Source: Aliidiomarina maris (GTDB lineage Bacteria; Pseudomonadota; Gammaproteobacteria; Enterobacterales; Alteromonadaceae). From it: a DNA stretch of 64,000 nt. The translations under genes were made by a program, and so were the position numbers. The stretch covers positions 124,001 through 188,000 of the forward strand of contig NZ_PIPK01000004.1 of the NCBI RefSeq assembly GCF_003987335.1. Reading direction: 5' to 3'. The notes beneath the pieces are model-generated. The model was not told the DNA's origin and searched no databases. It saw nothing but the letters and a program-made list of their open reading frames with translations. This document shows, piece by piece, positions 27,436 through 39,335 of the stretch (positions within the stretch are counted from its first letter, which is position 1; each line of letters begins with the position of its first letter).

Positions 27436-28449
27436 TTACAAGGCGTCAACAACTTCACGCACCAATTTCGGGCCTTGGTATATAAAACCTGTGTAAATTT
27501 GCACTAACGACGCCCCTGCTTCAACTAATGCACGGGCTTGCGCTGCGTTATCAATGCCGCCAACACCAATAATAGGTATTTCAGGCGCTAATACGTGACG
27601 CAGGGCTGCTACGGTTTTCACACTCAAAGGCGCTACCGGCGCCCCACTCAACCCCCCTGCTTCATCAGCGCAGGCATGGCCGTTGACAGCATCACGGCTC
27701 AACGTTGTGTTAGTTGCGATGACGCCATCTATGGCATGGCGATTAAAAGCCGTTGCGAGGTCGTTCACCTCTTGCGCACTTAGGTCTGGTGCAATCTTGA
27801 CGGCGATAGGTACATAGCGACCATAGCGCGCAGCCAATTCTTGCTGACGCTGTTTCAGCGCATTTAGCAATGCATCCAGATGCTCACCATGCTGTAAGTT
27901 GCGCAGCCCAGGTGTGTTTGGTGATGAAATGTTTATCGTAATATAGCTGGCAACTTCGTACACTTTGTCCATGCCGATGAGGTAATCATTTACCGCATCC
28001 GTTTCAGGGGTGTCTTTGTTCTTACCTAAATTAATACCGAGAATGCCTCGGTATTTAGCGGCTTTAACCCGCGCCACTAAACCATCTACACCGTCATTAT
28101 TAAAACCCATGCGGTTAATAATGGCCCGATGTTCTGGTAAACGGAACATTCGCGGCTTGGGGTTGCCGGGCTGCGCTTTCGGCGTCACTGTACCGACTTC
28201 AATAAAACCAAAACCCATTTGCGCAAATGCGTCAATGCAGGTTGCATTCTTATCTAAGCCAGCCGCTAATCCGACAGGGTTTGGAAACTCCAATCCCATG
28301 CATTGTACTGGCTTAGCCGCGACAGATTGATGTAAAAAAGCACGCAACGGGCTGTGCCCGATGCGTGCTAACCATTTCAGCGCCCAATCGTGAGACGCTT
28401 CGGCGTCAAGCTTAAACAGCTGACGCCGAACCCATGGATACCAATCCAT
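27436..28449 (-). CDS. pyrD: dihydroorotate dehydrogenase (quinone), class 2
   Basis: PyrD oxidises dihydroorotate to orotate with membrane quinone, the fourth step of UMP synthesis. The 337-residue protein has the N-terminal amphipathic helices that dock it to the membrane, the FMN site region ([23 protein letters not shown]) and the [11 protein letters not shown] loop containing the catalytic Ser of class 2 enzymes. It shares one base with the stop of the NAD-glutamate dehydrogenase gene, so the two are co-transcribed. Confidence 0.98.
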   Translation of the reverse strand: MDWYPWVRRQLFKLDAEASHDWALKWLARIGHSPLRAFLHQSVAAKPVQCMGLEFPNPVGLAAGLDKNATCIDAFAQMGFGFIEVGTVTPKAQPGNPKPRMFRLPEHRAIINRMGFNNDGVDGLVARVKAAKYRGILGINLGKNKDTPETDAVNDYLIGMDKVYEVASYITINISSPNTPGLRNLQHGEHLDALLNALKQRQQELAARYGRYVPIAVKIAPDLSAQEVNDLATAFNRHAIDGVIATNTTLSRDAVNGHACADEAGGLSGAPVAPLSVKTVAALRHVLAPEIPIIGVGGIDNAAQARALVEAGASLVQIYTGFIYQGPKLVREVVDAL

Positions 28450-31400
28450 TACTTTTGCGCACCGCTAATGTGACTTAGCAGCATCAATTCACGCAACGCG
28501 ACTGAGAACTTCGCAAACTCATGGCTCTTCGTCGTACGGAAGTCTGCCAAGATGCCTTTCCAGCGGTCGATAGCATGGCTATTGGCTTCCATCCATTGCG
28601 CCAATAATTCATCTGCATCTTTGCCGTCTTCGTTGATTTTAATCACAGTCTGCGTCAACGCACGTTGCTGCCAATCCAATTCTTCACGGAAAGCCGCACG
28701 TGCCAGTGCTTGCCAATGGTTGGCAACAGGCTGGCTGTTGACCTGGTCTAAGAACCAATGCAACTCGATACCCGCGCCCAGACGGAAATAAATTTGCGCA
28801 ACCAGCGCGACATCGTGACCTTTGTGCTCAGCAGCCACATCAGCAATATCAAGTGCCGAGAATGCTGTGCTTAAGGTACCAACTTCGCGAGCTAGTTCTT
28901 TCGGCAGACCTTGTTCGATTAGCTTATCAATATTCTTTTGAATATTTTCCGCTTCTTTCGCATTCATGTAGCTCAATGCATTAGCGCGTAAGTCATCAAA
29001 CGCAGGCATGTAAAAATCAATATGCGCCTGAATCGAGCTTAATTCCGGACGACGGTGACGCAGGACCCAACGCGTCGCGCGGCGCACCATACGGCGTACT
29101 TGGAACAATACATCGTTCTGTACTTTCGCTGGTACCTTGTTATTCAGTGCTTCGATTTGAGCCCAAATGCGCTCACAACCAAATACTTCGCGCGCAACCA
29201 CATAGGCGTTAGCAACTTCTGCGACAGTCGCACCAGTCGCTTCCATCTTACGGCTGACAAAGTTTGGCCCCATATCGTTAACGATATTGTTGGCTAGCTT
29301 GGTTGCGATAATTTGGCCACGTAATGGATGCTCTTTCATATCCGCTGAGAACTTATCACGTAACACCTGCGGGAACGACTTGTACAGCTCTTTGCCGTGG
29401 AATTCGTCTTCGGTGATCTCGTCAGTCAACAGCTCTTCTTTCAGCACCATCTTGCCGTAAGCAGTCAGCACAGCCAGCTCTGGGCGTGTTAAACCCTTGC
29501 CTGATGCAACACGCTCAGCCAACTCGTCGTCATCTGGCAAGAACTCTAGGGCACGGTCCAACAAGCCATCACGCTCGAGTTGGTGAATAAAGCGCTGCAT
29601 TTCCTTGATTTGATCTGGGCCACGTAATGCCGTGATTGAAATTGACTGGGTTTGACGCTTACAGTCGTGTAAAACCAGCTCAGCCACTTCATCGGTCATT
29701 TGGTACAACAACTTATCACGTTGTTCGCGTGTTAACTTGCCTTGGTTCATCAACCCGTTAAGCAAAATCTTAATGTTAACTTCGTTGTCCGAGCAATCTA
29801 CCCCACCGACGTTATCAATAAAGTCAGTGTTGACGCGGCCACTATTGTTGGCGTACTCAATACGGCCTAACTGAGTGAAACCTAAGTTACCGCCCTCGCC
29901 AATGATCTTACAGCGCAAGTCACGGCCATTGACTCGTAATGCGTCATTCGCACGGTCACCAACTTCAGTGTCGGTTTCTTTAGCACCTTTTACATAGGTT
30001 CCGATACCGCCGTTCCAAACCAGGTCGACTTCAGCGGTCAATAGCGCCTTAATTAAGTCGTTCGGCGCCATAGATTTCTTCTGTGTACCCAGCAGCTTCT
30101 TCATTTCTGGGCTAAGTTCAATCGACTTCGCGGAGCGTTTGAAAACACCGCCGCCTTGGCTAATTAAGCTCGCATCGTAATCTTCCCAACTTGAACGTGG
30201 CAAGTTGAATAAACGCTCGCGCTCTTTCCATGACTTAGCGGCATCTGGATCTGGGTCAATAAAGATATGCATGTGGTTAAATGCACCCACCAGCTTGGTG
30301 TGCTTTGACAACAGCATGCCGTTACCAAATACGTCACCACCCATATCGCCGATACCGACGCAGGTAAAGTCAGTGGTCTGGCAGTCAACACCCATTTCGC
30401 GGAAATGACGCTTGACTGATTCCCAACCACCACGTGCGGTGATACCCATTTTCTTGTGGTCATAGCCCACTGAACCACCTGATGCGAATGCATCACCCAG
30501 CCAGTGCTTATATTCAGCCGCAATACCGTTGGCGATGTCTGAGAAGGTTGCTGTGCCTTTGTCTGCCGCAACAACCAAATAGGGGTCGTCGTCGTCGTGA
30601 CGCACCACATTCTCTGGGTGGACAATTTCACCCTCAATGATGTTATCGGTAATATCTAACAGCGCGCGAATGAAAGTACGGTAGCAGCTCTTACCTTCTT
30701 CGAAGAATGCTTCACGTTCTTCCGGTAACTGTTTACACACGAAACCGCCTTTGGCTCCGACAGGCACAATCACAGTGTTCTTCACTTGCTGCGCTTTAAC
30801 TAGCCCTAACACTTCGGTACGGAAATCTTCACGGCGATCTGACCAGCGCAAGCCACCACGTGCCACTTTGCCACCGCGCAAGTGAACACCTTCAACGCGT
30901 GGAGAATAGACGAAAATTTCGTACTTCGGCAGTGGTAATGGCATATCTGGAATATTCTCAGGCATGAACTTGACTGAGATGTATTCTTTCTCCAAACCTA
31001 AAGCATTGACTTGGAAGAAGTTGGTTCGCAGTGCGGCACCAATCAAATCCATGTAACGTGAAATAATCCGGTCGTCATCTAAGCTGCTGACATCTTCTAA
31101 ACCAGCTTGGATCTTAGTGACCACGTTATCCAGCTTCTTCTGAGTGAATTTGATCTTCGGATCAAATTTAGTGCAGAACATTTTAACCAGTAACTTACCG
31201 ATGTCCGGGTAACGCGCGAACGTACTTTCAATATATGCTTGGCTAAACGTCACGCCGATTTGACGCATGTATTTGGCGAACATACGCAAAATAGTGACAT
31301 CACGTCCGGTCATGCCAGCGCCAAGAATGAGACGGTTAAAGCCGTCGTCTTCATAGTGGCTGTCCCAAACTTTAGCGAATGCGTCCTGGAAGTTGTCGCG

Positions 31401-33296
31401 ACTTTTCTCTAGATCAAGCTTGCCAGCGGTATGCAGCATAAAGAAGTCGAGTACCCAGAACACATGACCGTCGTTGGTCTTAATCTGATATGGGCTTTCG
31501 TTAATAATGCGCAGGCCAAAGTTTTCCAACATCGGTAACACGTCAGACAAATGGATCGGCTCGTCTTTATGGAAGAGCTTAAGTTTAACGTGGTTGGAGT
31601 CGTCTTGAACCTCTTGGGCGCGATAAAACAGCATGCCCAGTTTGTGTTCGTCGTCTAAACGTTCTAGCTGAGCAATGTCCGCCAGTGCGACTGAAGGCAG
31701 CACCTCTTCCTTATATGAGCGTGGGAAGCCTTGGGCGTAACGGCGAGTTAGTTCACGAGCTTTTGATTCACCATGCGCGCTAATCAAAACGCGCTCTAAG
31801 TTATCTTCCCAGGAGCGAGCTGCTTCCACTAAGTTGTCCTCTAATGCTTGTACGTTAATTTCTTGTTCGCTGTCTTTCACTCGTACCGTGTATTGGGTAC
31901 GCGCCAAAGCAGATTCTGAAAAGAAAGTGGTAAAATCGACTTCTTCGTCACTGCCTAAGGTTTTGGCAAGGATAGACTGTGTTTTGACCCGCAATTGCGT
32001 GTTGTAACGCTCGCGCGTGACGTACACCATAACGGTAATAAAACGACCAAAAATATCGCGACGCAAGAACGCACGGGTCATGTCGCGCTCTTGTATTTGC
32101 AGTACACCCATGCCGATATTGAGTAAGTCTTTATCGCTGGTTTGCAAAATCTCATCACGCGGATATGTTTGCATGATATTCAACAACGCTTTCGCAGCAT
32201 GGGAACCCGGTGCGAACTTGGAGTTCTTCAATACCCGCTGAATTTTGTCCTTCACCAACGGAATATCCATCGCGCTGTCGTTGTAGAAGCTCGCAGAGTA
32301 AAGCCCAACAAAACGGTCTTCACCGATCACATTGCCGTCTTGGTCAAAGCGCTTAATACCAATATAGTCGCAGTGCGCAGGACGGTGCACGCGTGAACGC
32401 GAATTGGTTTTCGTCAATAACAGTAAATCGTCAGCACCAAGGGCGATACGGCGGGCATCTTCAGACATATGTGAAAACTTAAGAGCCGCTTTGCCCTCAG
32501 TATTTTTCATTAAACCTAAGCTAGTACCCTTCTCTTGAACCAGTTGGTAATCGCCTTTAACTGGCTCAACATGGTAGCTGCGATACCCCATCAAGGTGAA
32601 GTTATCTTGCGCTAACCAGGTTAAGAAGCGTTTTGACTCGTCCAGCGCGGCTTTGCTACCCGGGTAATTGCGTGACTCTAAGTCATCAGCAATCTGCTCA
32701 AGTTTGGTGCGCATAGGTTGCCAATCGGACACTGCCAAAGTCACTTCTTCCATGACCGAAACAAGCTCTTGTTTCAGGCTGGTAAGTTCCTTTTCGCTAT
32801 TCTGGCGATCGATTTCAATCAAAAACACGGTATCGACTTGAGTATTCTTGGCACTTTTACCTGCTGGCAGAATTTCAGTCACACGCCCAGACTTGTCACG
32901 CTTATGCGCTAGCGGCGTGTGCAGTAATAAATGCGAGGTGATGTGATGACGATTCAGGGCCATACGCACTGAATCCACCATAAACGGCATATCCGTCTGG
33001 ATTATTTCAACGATGGTGTGTGGTGATTCCCAGCCATGCTTACTGACTTCAGGGTTATACACCTTAATCGTTGCTTTTGAATTGGACACATACTTCGCAA
33101 AACTATGCCACAGTCCGACAACAGCCCCGTACATATTACTTTCATCACGGTTTTTTAAATCATCAGGTGAGATAGTGCGGTAGAGCCGTTTGGCAAACAT
33201 ATCAACGATGTCTGCCGTTTCAGCTGGCATTTTATTGCGAATAATTTCAGAGACTTTTTCAAGGAGTACCGGAGGTTGACCGTCGACCAACGCCAT
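28449..33296 (-). CDS. gdhB: large NAD-specific glutamate dehydrogenase
   Basis: This very large cytosolic enzyme oxidises glutamate to 2-oxoglutarate and ammonia with NAD, feeding amino acids to the TCA cycle. The 1,615-residue protein has the long N-terminal ACT-like regulatory region, a central Bac_GDH catalytic core ([23 protein letters not shown], then the Rossmann part with [13 protein letters not shown]) and a helical C-terminus. The frame is open 84 bases upstream, but the ATG at 33296 has AAGGAAA ahead of it and gives the normal family length. The gene fits the protein-degrading lifestyle suggested by nearby peptidases. Confidence 0.96.
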   Translation of the reverse strand: MALVDGQPPVLLEKVSEIIRNKMPAETADIVDMFAKRLYRTISPDDLKNRDESNMYGAVVGLWHSFAKYVSNSKATIKVYNPEVSKHGWESPHTIVEIIQTDMPFMVDSVRMALNRHHITSHLLLHTPLAHKRDKSGRVTEILPAGKSAKNTQVDTVFLIEIDRQNSEKELTSLKQELVSVMEEVTLAVSDWQPMRTKLEQIADDLESRNYPGSKAALDESKRFLTWLAQDNFTLMGYRSYHVEPVKGDYQLVQEKGTSLGLMKNTEGKAALKFSHMSEDARRIALGADDLLLLTKTNSRSRVHRPAHCDYIGIKRFDQDGNVIGEDRFVGLYSASFYNDSAMDIPLVKDKIQRVLKNSKFAPGSHAAKALLNIMQTYPRDEILQTSDKDLLNIGMGVLQIQERDMTRAFLRRDIFGRFITVMVYVTRERYNTQLRVKTQSILAKTLGSDEEVDFTTFFSESALARTQYTVRVKDSEQEINVQALEDNLVEAARSWEDNLERVLISAHGESKARELTRRYAQGFPRSYKEEVLPSVALADIAQLERLDDEHKLGMLFYRAQEVQDDSNHVKLKLFHKDEPIHLSDVLPMLENFGLRIINESPYQIKTNDGHVFWVLDFFMLHTAGKLDLEKSRDNFQDAFAKVWDSHYEDDGFNRLILGAGMTGRDVTILRMFAKYMRQIGVTFSQAYIESTFARYPDIGKLLVKMFCTKFDPKIKFTQKKLDNVVTKIQAGLEDVSSLDDDRIISRYMDLIGAALRTNFFQVNALGLEKEYISVKFMPENIPDMPLPLPKYEIFVYSPRVEGVHLRGGKVARGGLRWSDRREDFRTEVLGLVKAQQVKNTVIVPVGAKGGFVCKQLPEEREAFFEEGKSCYRTFIRALLDITDNIIEGEIVHPENVVRHDDDDPYLVVAADKGTATFSDIANGIAAEYKHWLGDAFASGGSVGYDHKKMGITARGGWESVKRHFREMGVDCQTTDFTCVGIGDMGGDVFGNGMLLSKHTKLVGAFNHMHIFIDPDPDAAKSWKERERLFNLPRSSWEDYDASLISQGGGVFKRSAKSIELSPEMKKLLGTQKKSMAPNDLIKALLTAEVDLVWNGGIGTYVKGAKETDTEVGDRANDALRVNGRDLRCKIIGEGGNLGFTQLGRIEYANNSGRVNTDFIDNVGGVDCSDNEVNIKILLNGLMNQGKLTREQRDKLLYQMTDEVAELVLHDCKRQTQSISITALRGPDQIKEMQRFIHQLERDGLLDRALEFLPDDDELAERVASGKGLTRPELAVLTAYGKMVLKEELLTDEITEDEFHGKELYKSFPQVLRDKFSADMKEHPLRGQIIATKLANNIVNDMGPNFVSRKMEATGATVAEVANAYVVAREVFGCERIWAQIEALNNKVPAKVQNDVLFQVRRMVRRATRWVLRHRRPELSSIQAHIDFYMPAFDDLRANALSYMNAKEAENIQKNIDKLIEQGLPKELAREVGTLSTAFSALDIADVAAEHKGHDVALVAQIYFRLGAGIELHWFLDQVNSQPVANHWQALARAAFREELDWQQRALTQTVIKINEDGKDADELLAQWMEANSHAIDRWKGILADFRTTKSHEFAKFSVALRELMLLSHISGAQK

Positions 33297-33466
33297 GATG
33301 CTAATTTCCTTGTGAGCTAGCAGAGAGTGAAAGCCGTGACAAATTTCCACATACCCAATTAACTTGTCACGGAGGTACAATATTTAAGTATTCTGGGACG
33401 TTATGCCCATAATTGCAATGCTTTATTAGCTGGTGCGACGAGTCTTATACAGCTTTTTACGCAAGC

Positions 33467-33697
33467 TTAAATATCGGCAATTTTTTGCATAGAAATAAAG
33501 CGGTTATGTTCATCAAGTGTTAACAGGAAATAACCGCGAATACCCCAGTCGGAAATAAATGGAGTGAAATGACGCAGAGCCAACTGAATTCGAAGGCCCT
33601 GCTCTGTGGTGACCATAATATTGCTTAATCCTTCGCGATAATAATGCCGCTCAAGCTCGGCAGGACTGAAAATCAACGCGAATTTGTGTTGACGCAT
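33467..33697 (-). CDS. DUF2835 family small protein
   Basis: This 76-residue protein of unknown function resembles DUF2835 (segments YYREGLSNIMVTTEQGLRIQ-like, then IRGYFLLTLDEHNRF). The start is taken at 33697, one base after the pepN stop; the frame runs on into pepN but the family begins here. It has no signal peptide or membrane span. It is probably the last gene of the NhaC-pepN transcript. The 170 bases between it and the glutamate dehydrogenase should hold that gene's promoter. Confidence 0.82.
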   Translation of the reverse strand: MRQHKFALIFSPAELERHYYREGLSNIMVTTEQGLRIQLALRHFTPFISDWGIRGYFLLTLDEHNRFISMQKIADI

Positions 33698-33698
33698 G

Positions 33699-36311
33699 TT
33701 AGTCGTTCTCGACCGCCAAACTACTTTCCACTTTTTCAAACAAGTCAGCGGCTAGTTTCGGGGTCTGACGTAACCGCTCGAGCTGCGCTTTCACCAACAC
33801 TTGGCGGTCAATATCCAGGCGCTTCCATTGCAGCAGCGACGACAACAGGCGTGAAGCTACCTGCGGATTACTTTGATTCAGTTGTTGAATCACATCCGCC
33901 AGCCAGCGATAGCCTGCGCCATCACTACGGTGTAAGGCGGCTAAGTTATGTGTGAACGTGGCTATCAACGAATACACCCGATTTGGATTGGCGTAATTGA
34001 ACGCTGGATGCTGAGTCAGTGCCTGCACGCGATCAAGTGTGTCCGCGCTTGGCGCACTGGCCTGCACTGCCAACCATTTATCCATGACTAAAGGCTGTGC
34101 TTGCCACTGTTGGCTAAACTGTTCAATCAAGGTGTCAGCCAGCGGGTGCTGGCAGTGCACAGCTGCCTGCAGCGCGGCAAGTTGGTCGGTTAAATTATCA
34201 GCGCCAAAGTGCGCCATTAAGTCTGCATCTAACTCGGCGTTAGGGGTCAATGCCAAGTAATTTAAACACGTATTGGCCAGCATGCGTTGGGCAATATGCT
34301 GCGCATTAAACTGATACGCGCCATTCGACTTATTTGCCTGCCATAACAAAGTTAACACCTGTGCTAAGCGTGACGCGAGCAACTGTTTAAGTTGCTCGCA
34401 CGCCTGCGCGACGGCATCGATATCCACTTGCTCATACTCACCAGCGACTGCTTCAGCACTTGGTAATTGCAGTAACAGCGCGCGTAGCGCTGGGTCAGTC
34501 TCATGATCTTGCAACTGTGTGGTCAGTGCACTAATAAACGCATCACTTATTTGGACAGGTCGCTGCTGACTAATGGCTTCTTGAATTACCTTTACATACA
34601 GCTGTTGCGCGCTGTCCCAAGCAATAAACGCATCGCTACTATGGGCCAATAAATGCAGGCGCTGAGTTTCGGTATATGGGTAGTCAATGCGTACCGGCGC
34701 GGAAAATCCTACAAAAAGTGCTGGAATTGGCCGCTCGCTGACCCCAGAAAACACGAATTCTTGCTCGTTCTGAGTGATTTGCAGTACATCATTTTGCAAA
34801 CTATCACTGTGCAGTGTCATCACCTCACCTTGGGCATCATAAAAGAAGCTGCGCATGGGGATAACAAACGGCTTCTTCACTGCCTGCCCCGGCGTTTTAG
34901 GCGTGTGTTGCTGACAATGTAAACGATATTCCTGACGTTCAACATCATAACTGTCACTAACCGTCACACGTGGTGTCCCTGCTTGTTCATACCAGCGGCG
35001 GAACTGACTTAAATCGGTATCATTCGCCGCTTCCATCGCGGCAACGAAGTCTTCGCAAGTGACAGCTTGGCCGTCATGACGCTCAACATACAAGCGCATT
35101 CCACGTTGGAAACCTTCCTCGCCGAGTAGTGTATGCAGCATCCGAATCACCTCGGCGCCTTTGTTATACACAGTCACCGTATAGAAGTTATTCATTTCAA
35201 TAACTTTGTCCGGGCGAATGGGGTGTGCCATCGGGCTTGCGTCTTCGGCAAACTGGTGAGTGCGCATAATCCGCACATCATTAATTCGATGCACTGCTCG
35301 CATCGACATGTCGCCACTAAATTCCTGATCACGAAATACGGTAAGCCCCTCTTTCAGGCTTAGTTGGAACCAGTCTCGACACGTAATCCGATTGCCCGTC
35401 CAGTTATGAAAATATTCGTGACCGATCACAGATTCAACCGCTAAGAAGTCTTGGTCCGTCGCGGTGCGGGCATCCGCCAATACATACTTGGCATTAAATA
35501 TGTTGAGCCCTTTGTTCTCCATCGCACCCATATTAAAAAAGTCGACGGCGACGATCATGTAAATATCTAAATCGTAACTCAAGCCAAATCGTGTTTCGTC
35601 CCATCGCATTGAGTCTTTCAGCGCTTGCATGGCAAATTCAGCGCGCGATAGGTTGCCTTTATCAACAAATAATTGCAGGGCAACGTCGCGCCCTTCACTG
35701 GTTTGAAAGGAATCTTCAAGTACGTCAAAGTCGCCTGCAACGAGTGCAAACAAATACGCCGGCTTCGGGTGCGGATCGTGCCAAGTGACAAAGTGACGGT
35801 TGCCGTCAAGATCACCACGCTGCTGCGGGTTGCCGTTCGACAACAAATGCGGGAACCCTTGCTTCGGTGCACGCACGGTCGTAGTAAATACCGCCAGCAC
35901 GTCCGGGCGATCTAAATAGTAAGTGATGCGCCGGAAGCCCTCGGCTTCGCACTGGGTGCAATACGCACCACCAGATTTATATAACCCTTCCAGCGCACTG
36001 TTATTGGCTGGGTCTATCTGGGTGACAATCTGCAATGTAAATTGCTCAGGCACATCTGCTATACGCAATGTACCGCCTTCAAGCTGATATTCATCGCTTG
36101 CTAAAGTGCGGCCATCTAAAGCAATGCTAAGTAACGTGAGACCCTCACCGTCAAGCTCCAAAGGCGGATTGTGCTGCCCTTGGCGCTGGATGCGCAGCTC
36201 GCTTTCCACCCGAGTCGCATGGTCATCTAAGTCAACATCAAGGCTGACATGACTGATGGTAAATGCCGGCGGCTGATAGTCTTTACGGTACTTTGCTTGC
36301 GGTAATGCCAT
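33699..36311 (-). CDS. pepN: aminopeptidase N (M1)
   Basis: PepN is the main cytosolic aminopeptidase, removing N-terminal residues from peptides. The chosen ATG gives 870 residues, the same as E. coli PepN, and starts MALPQAKYRKDY like that enzyme. The exopeptidase motif GAMEN and the zinc site HEYFHNW with a downstream Glu are present, followed by the long helical C-terminal domain. A GTG 36 bases earlier would overlap the antiporter gene. One base separates it from the NhaC stop, implying coupling. Confidence 0.97.
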   Translation of the reverse strand: MALPQAKYRKDYQPPAFTISHVSLDVDLDDHATRVESELRIQRQGQHNPPLELDGEGLTLLSIALDGRTLASDEYQLEGGTLRIADVPEQFTLQIVTQIDPANNSALEGLYKSGGAYCTQCEAEGFRRITYYLDRPDVLAVFTTTVRAPKQGFPHLLSNGNPQQRGDLDGNRHFVTWHDPHPKPAYLFALVAGDFDVLEDSFQTSEGRDVALQLFVDKGNLSRAEFAMQALKDSMRWDETRFGLSYDLDIYMIVAVDFFNMGAMENKGLNIFNAKYVLADARTATDQDFLAVESVIGHEYFHNWTGNRITCRDWFQLSLKEGLTVFRDQEFSGDMSMRAVHRINDVRIMRTHQFAEDASPMAHPIRPDKVIEMNNFYTVTVYNKGAEVIRMLHTLLGEEGFQRGMRLYVERHDGQAVTCEDFVAAMEAANDTDLSQFRRWYEQAGTPRVTVSDSYDVERQEYRLHCQQHTPKTPGQAVKKPFVIPMRSFFYDAQGEVMTLHSDSLQNDVLQITQNEQEFVFSGVSERPIPALFVGFSAPVRIDYPYTETQRLHLLAHSSDAFIAWDSAQQLYVKVIQEAISQQRPVQISDAFISALTTQLQDHETDPALRALLLQLPSAEAVAGEYEQVDIDAVAQACEQLKQLLASRLAQVLTLLWQANKSNGAYQFNAQHIAQRMLANTCLNYLALTPNAELDADLMAHFGADNLTDQLAALQAAVHCQHPLADTLIEQFSQQWQAQPLVMDKWLAVQASAPSADTLDRVQALTQHPAFNYANPNRVYSLIATFTHNLAALHRSDGAGYRWLADVIQQLNQSNPQVASRLLSSLLQWKRLDIDRQVLVKAQLERLRQTPKLAADLFEKVESSLAVEND

Positions 36312-36312
36312 A

Positions 36313-37782
36313 TTATGAATAAGCCTCGTTACGGTCTTGGTTGTCACTTAATCGCAATATCTTAAAGTTTGTGAATGCGTATATCATTGCAATGAGTGGC
36401 GTGAGATACAGGAAGAATGCAAACGGTGCATAAGTCAGCGGGAATACGCCAAGTACCGCAAACATGTAGGCACCACAGGTGTTCCAAGGAATAAGTGCGG
36501 ACGTTATGGTGCCGCTGTCTTCTAACGTACGCGACAACACGCGAGGGTCTAAGTCTCTATTTGCGTATTCTTCGCGAAACATCCGGCCTGGTAAAACAAT
36601 CGCCATATATTGGTCGGCGGTTAGCACGTTAACGCCAAAACAGGTAAATAAGGTTGCGGTAATCAACTGACCGGTTGAATGAATAACCTTCAGCATCCCA
36701 CGCAATAGCTGCTTTAACAGTCCGGTGCACTCCATGACTGCACCAAATGTCATCGCTGACACAATGAGCCATACGGTGTTCAACATCGACACCATACCAC
36801 CGCCACTAAGTAAGGATTCAAGATCCGCGTTTTCGGTCGCAACGACGGTGCCATCAAAGAGTGCCACCCAAACCGCTGCGATTGGTCCAAACCAGTTACC
36901 CGCAGCACGCTCAGGTACCAGCGTCGCGACGACATCCGGCTGAAAAATTAAAGCCCAAGCGCCACCTAACAGCGCACCGACAAAAATCGTCGGTAATGCT
37001 GGCTTTTTCATCACCGCCATGGTGAAAAGCACAGCCAAAGGTATCAACATGAAGACATTAATATTGAAAATAGATTGCAGCTCGTCCTGCATCACCTGCA
37101 AGCTATCTAAGTTCGCCGCACTACTGCTACTAAAACCAATAATCGTGAACAGAATCAGGGCAATGACAAAGGCTGGTACGGCGGTTAGCGTCATGTAACG
37201 AATGTGGGAAAACAGCTCAGTACCGGAAACTGCCGGTGCTAAGTTGGTGGTGTCAGATAGTGGCGACATCTTGTCACCAAAATAAGCGCCAGATACCACG
37301 GCCCCGGCGGTAATGGCAAGGGAAAGCTCCATCCCTGTCGCCACACCAATCAATGCCACACCAATAGTGGCTGCGGTTGTCCAAGAGCTGCCAATGGAAA
37401 TCGCGACAATGGCACAAATTAAACAACTCGCAGCGTAGAACCAGGTTGGGCTGAGAATCTCTAAACCGAAATAAATTAGCGTAGGCACGATACCGGACAG
37501 TAGCCAGGTACCAATTAAGGAACCTACCATCAAAATAATGAGAATTGCGCCAAGGGCTACAGATATACCTTTGGTAATGCCCTCCTCGACTTCTTCCCAA
37601 CGATAGCCATTCACAAAGGCAATAATAGTGGCAATACCGGCGGCAATCAGCAGCGCGATTTGGTTAGGGCCGTACGACGAATCAGCGCCAAAAATGTAGA
37701 CTGAACTGGCCAGCATGACAATCAATGCCAGTAAGGGTGTCGCCGCCTGTAAATATGACGGTCTTTTCGTGGTGTTAGACAT
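36313..37782 (-). CDS. NhaC-family Na+/H+ antiporter
   Basis: This 489-residue inner membrane protein with about eleven to twelve membrane segments belongs to the NhaC branch of the ion transporter superfamily. Characteristic parts are SIGSSWTTAATIG, SGAYFGDKMSPLSDTTNLA and the late NTCGAYM region. Members exchange Na+ for H+ or, in some cases, malate or lactate, so the substrate is not certain. An AGGAA site precedes the ATG. It lies directly upstream of pepN. Confidence 0.9.
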   Translation of the reverse strand: MSNTTKRPSYLQAATPLLALIVMLASSVYIFGADSSYGPNQIALLIAAGIATIIAFVNGYRWEEVEEGITKGISVALGAILIILMVGSLIGTWLLSGIVPTLIYFGLEILSPTWFYAASCLICAIVAISIGSSWTTAATIGVALIGVATGMELSLAITAGAVVSGAYFGDKMSPLSDTTNLAPAVSGTELFSHIRYMTLTAVPAFVIALILFTIIGFSSSSAANLDSLQVMQDELQSIFNINVFMLIPLAVLFTMAVMKKPALPTIFVGALLGGAWALIFQPDVVATLVPERAAGNWFGPIAAVWVALFDGTVVATENADLESLLSGGGMVSMLNTVWLIVSAMTFGAVMECTGLLKQLLRGMLKVIHSTGQLITATLFTCFGVNVLTADQYMAIVLPGRMFREEYANRDLDPRVLSRTLEDSGTITSALIPWNTCGAYMFAVLGVFPLTYAPFAFFLYLTPLIAMIYAFTNFKILRLSDNQDRNEAYS

Positions 37783-37799
37783 GTTGCAATATTCCTAAA

Positions 37800-39182
37800 T
37801 TATAATCTAAGCATTCCGGTTAACTGTAAAAACACCAGAGTGATGGCGACGGGGGCCACAAAGCGCACTAAAAACTGCCACACTTTGAATGCTCGTGCGC
37901 TGGTGTTAAGTTCAGCCTGCATGAACTGGGTCTTCACTGCCCAGCCCGCAAACAGGGCGATGGCAAGTCCCCCAAGTGGTAACAACACGTTGGATGTGAT
38001 GTGCTCAATGACATCAAACCAATTATCCAATTGCTTACCAAATAAATAAACGTCTAATTGTGCCCAAGGCGCTTGCGCAAACGAGAACACCGTTAGCAAG
38101 CTTAAGCTAAACAATACTGCGCATGTGCTAAGCGCTGCTGCCCAGCGGCTGATATCAAAGCGTTCAACCACGAAGGTAGCGATTGATTCCACCATTGAAA
38201 TCGCCGACGTGAAGGCCGCCAACAATAGCATGATGAAAAAAACAGTACCAATAAACACGCCTAAAGGCATGCTAGCAAAGGCTAACGGTAAAGTTTGAAA
38301 AATCAGGCCAGGTCCCTCTGCTGGGGTTAAACCATAAGCAAACACAAGCGGGAATATCACCAAGCCAGCAATTAATGCCACTAGGGTATCAGCAATCGCT
38401 ATCCATACAGAGGTACTTAAAATGGACGTACTGGCGGGAAGGTATGCACCGTACATCATCATGACCCCGGACGCTAAGCTGAGGGTGAAGAACGCATGGC
38501 CTAAGGCAACTAGTACCGTAGTGGCGGTCACTTCGCTAAAATCAGGACGAAACATAAAGTCCGCCGCTTGTGCAAAATCGCCAACTGCCGACGAATAGAA
38601 CGCTAAGCCCACTAGCAAAAGTAGCATCACGGGCATCGCAAAACGAACGGTGCGCTCAAGCCCCTGCTTGAACCCATTCCCCACTACTATAGCCGTGGCT
38701 AACACAATAAAGGCGGTAAAAATGATCATTTCGGTCCATGACGATGCCATGCCACGATACAACTGGGTAATCGCAGCCTGATTGGCATCAATAAACATCC
38801 CTTGCGCACTTTTAAATACGTAAGACATGGCCCAGCCAGCAATCACCACGTAAAAGGTTAAGATCATGAAGCCGGTAAACATCGTGACCCAACCCGTTAG
38901 CTGCCATGCAGGGTGACGTTTTGATTCAACCGCAAGTTGACGCGCTGCATAGCCAGGTGAGTGACGCCCGCGACGTCCAATCAGCAACTCAGCGATAAAG
39001 ATAGGAATGCCGAGGGCGACGATACACAGCAGATAAATAACAATGAAAGCTGCGCCACCGTTCTCGCCCATAATATACGGAAATTTCCATATGTTACCGA
39101 GGCCAACAGCGGCACCTGTCGCGGCTAGCATGAATGATAAACGGGTACTCCAGCGGCTGCTAATCGCAGTATGTGAGGTCAT
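37800..39182 (-). CDS. sodium-dependent transporter of the SNF (NSS) family
   Basis: This 460-residue LeuT-fold transporter couples Na+ to uptake of an amino acid or related amine. The N-terminal Na+ site motif is clear (AAVGLGNIWKFPY, unwound helix 1), with NGGAAF following and about eleven to twelve membrane segments. It lies 17 bases upstream of NhaC on the same strand, so Na+-driven uptake and Na+ extrusion may be expressed together. The substrate cannot be told from sequence. Confidence 0.93.
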   Translation of the reverse strand: MTSHTAISSRWSTRLSFMLAATGAAVGLGNIWKFPYIMGENGGAAFIVIYLLCIVALGIPIFIAELLIGRRGRHSPGYAARQLAVESKRHPAWQLTGWVTMFTGFMILTFYVVIAGWAMSYVFKSAQGMFIDANQAAITQLYRGMASSWTEMIIFTAFIVLATAIVVGNGFKQGLERTVRFAMPVMLLLLVGLAFYSSAVGDFAQAADFMFRPDFSEVTATTVLVALGHAFFTLSLASGVMMMYGAYLPASTSILSTSVWIAIADTLVALIAGLVIFPLVFAYGLTPAEGPGLIFQTLPLAFASMPLGVFIGTVFFIMLLLAAFTSAISMVESIATFVVERFDISRWAAALSTCAVLFSLSLLTVFSFAQAPWAQLDVYLFGKQLDNWFDVIEHITSNVLLPLGGLAIALFAGWAVKTQFMQAELNTSARAFKVWQFLVRFVAPVAITLVFLQLTGMLRL

Positions 39183-39281
39183 AGTGATATCTTATTATGA
39201 TTAATTTCGAGGCGTGGACGTTCAGCGACGCTCTGTATTTAATAAAGAGAGTATAAAAGCATATTTCACGCCGAAAGCCTA

Positions 39282-39312
39282 TAAAAAAGGCCGACATAAT
39301 ATATGTCGGCCT
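39282..39312 (-). terminator. intrinsic terminator after prc
   Basis: An eleven-pair stem (AGGCCGACATA / TATGTCGGCCT) with a three-base loop is followed on the minus strand by six T residues. It lies 24 bases after the prc stop and separates the proQ-prc group from the SNF transporter gene. Confidence 0.92.
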
Positions 39313-39335
39313 GATGATTGAACTACTGTATTTCG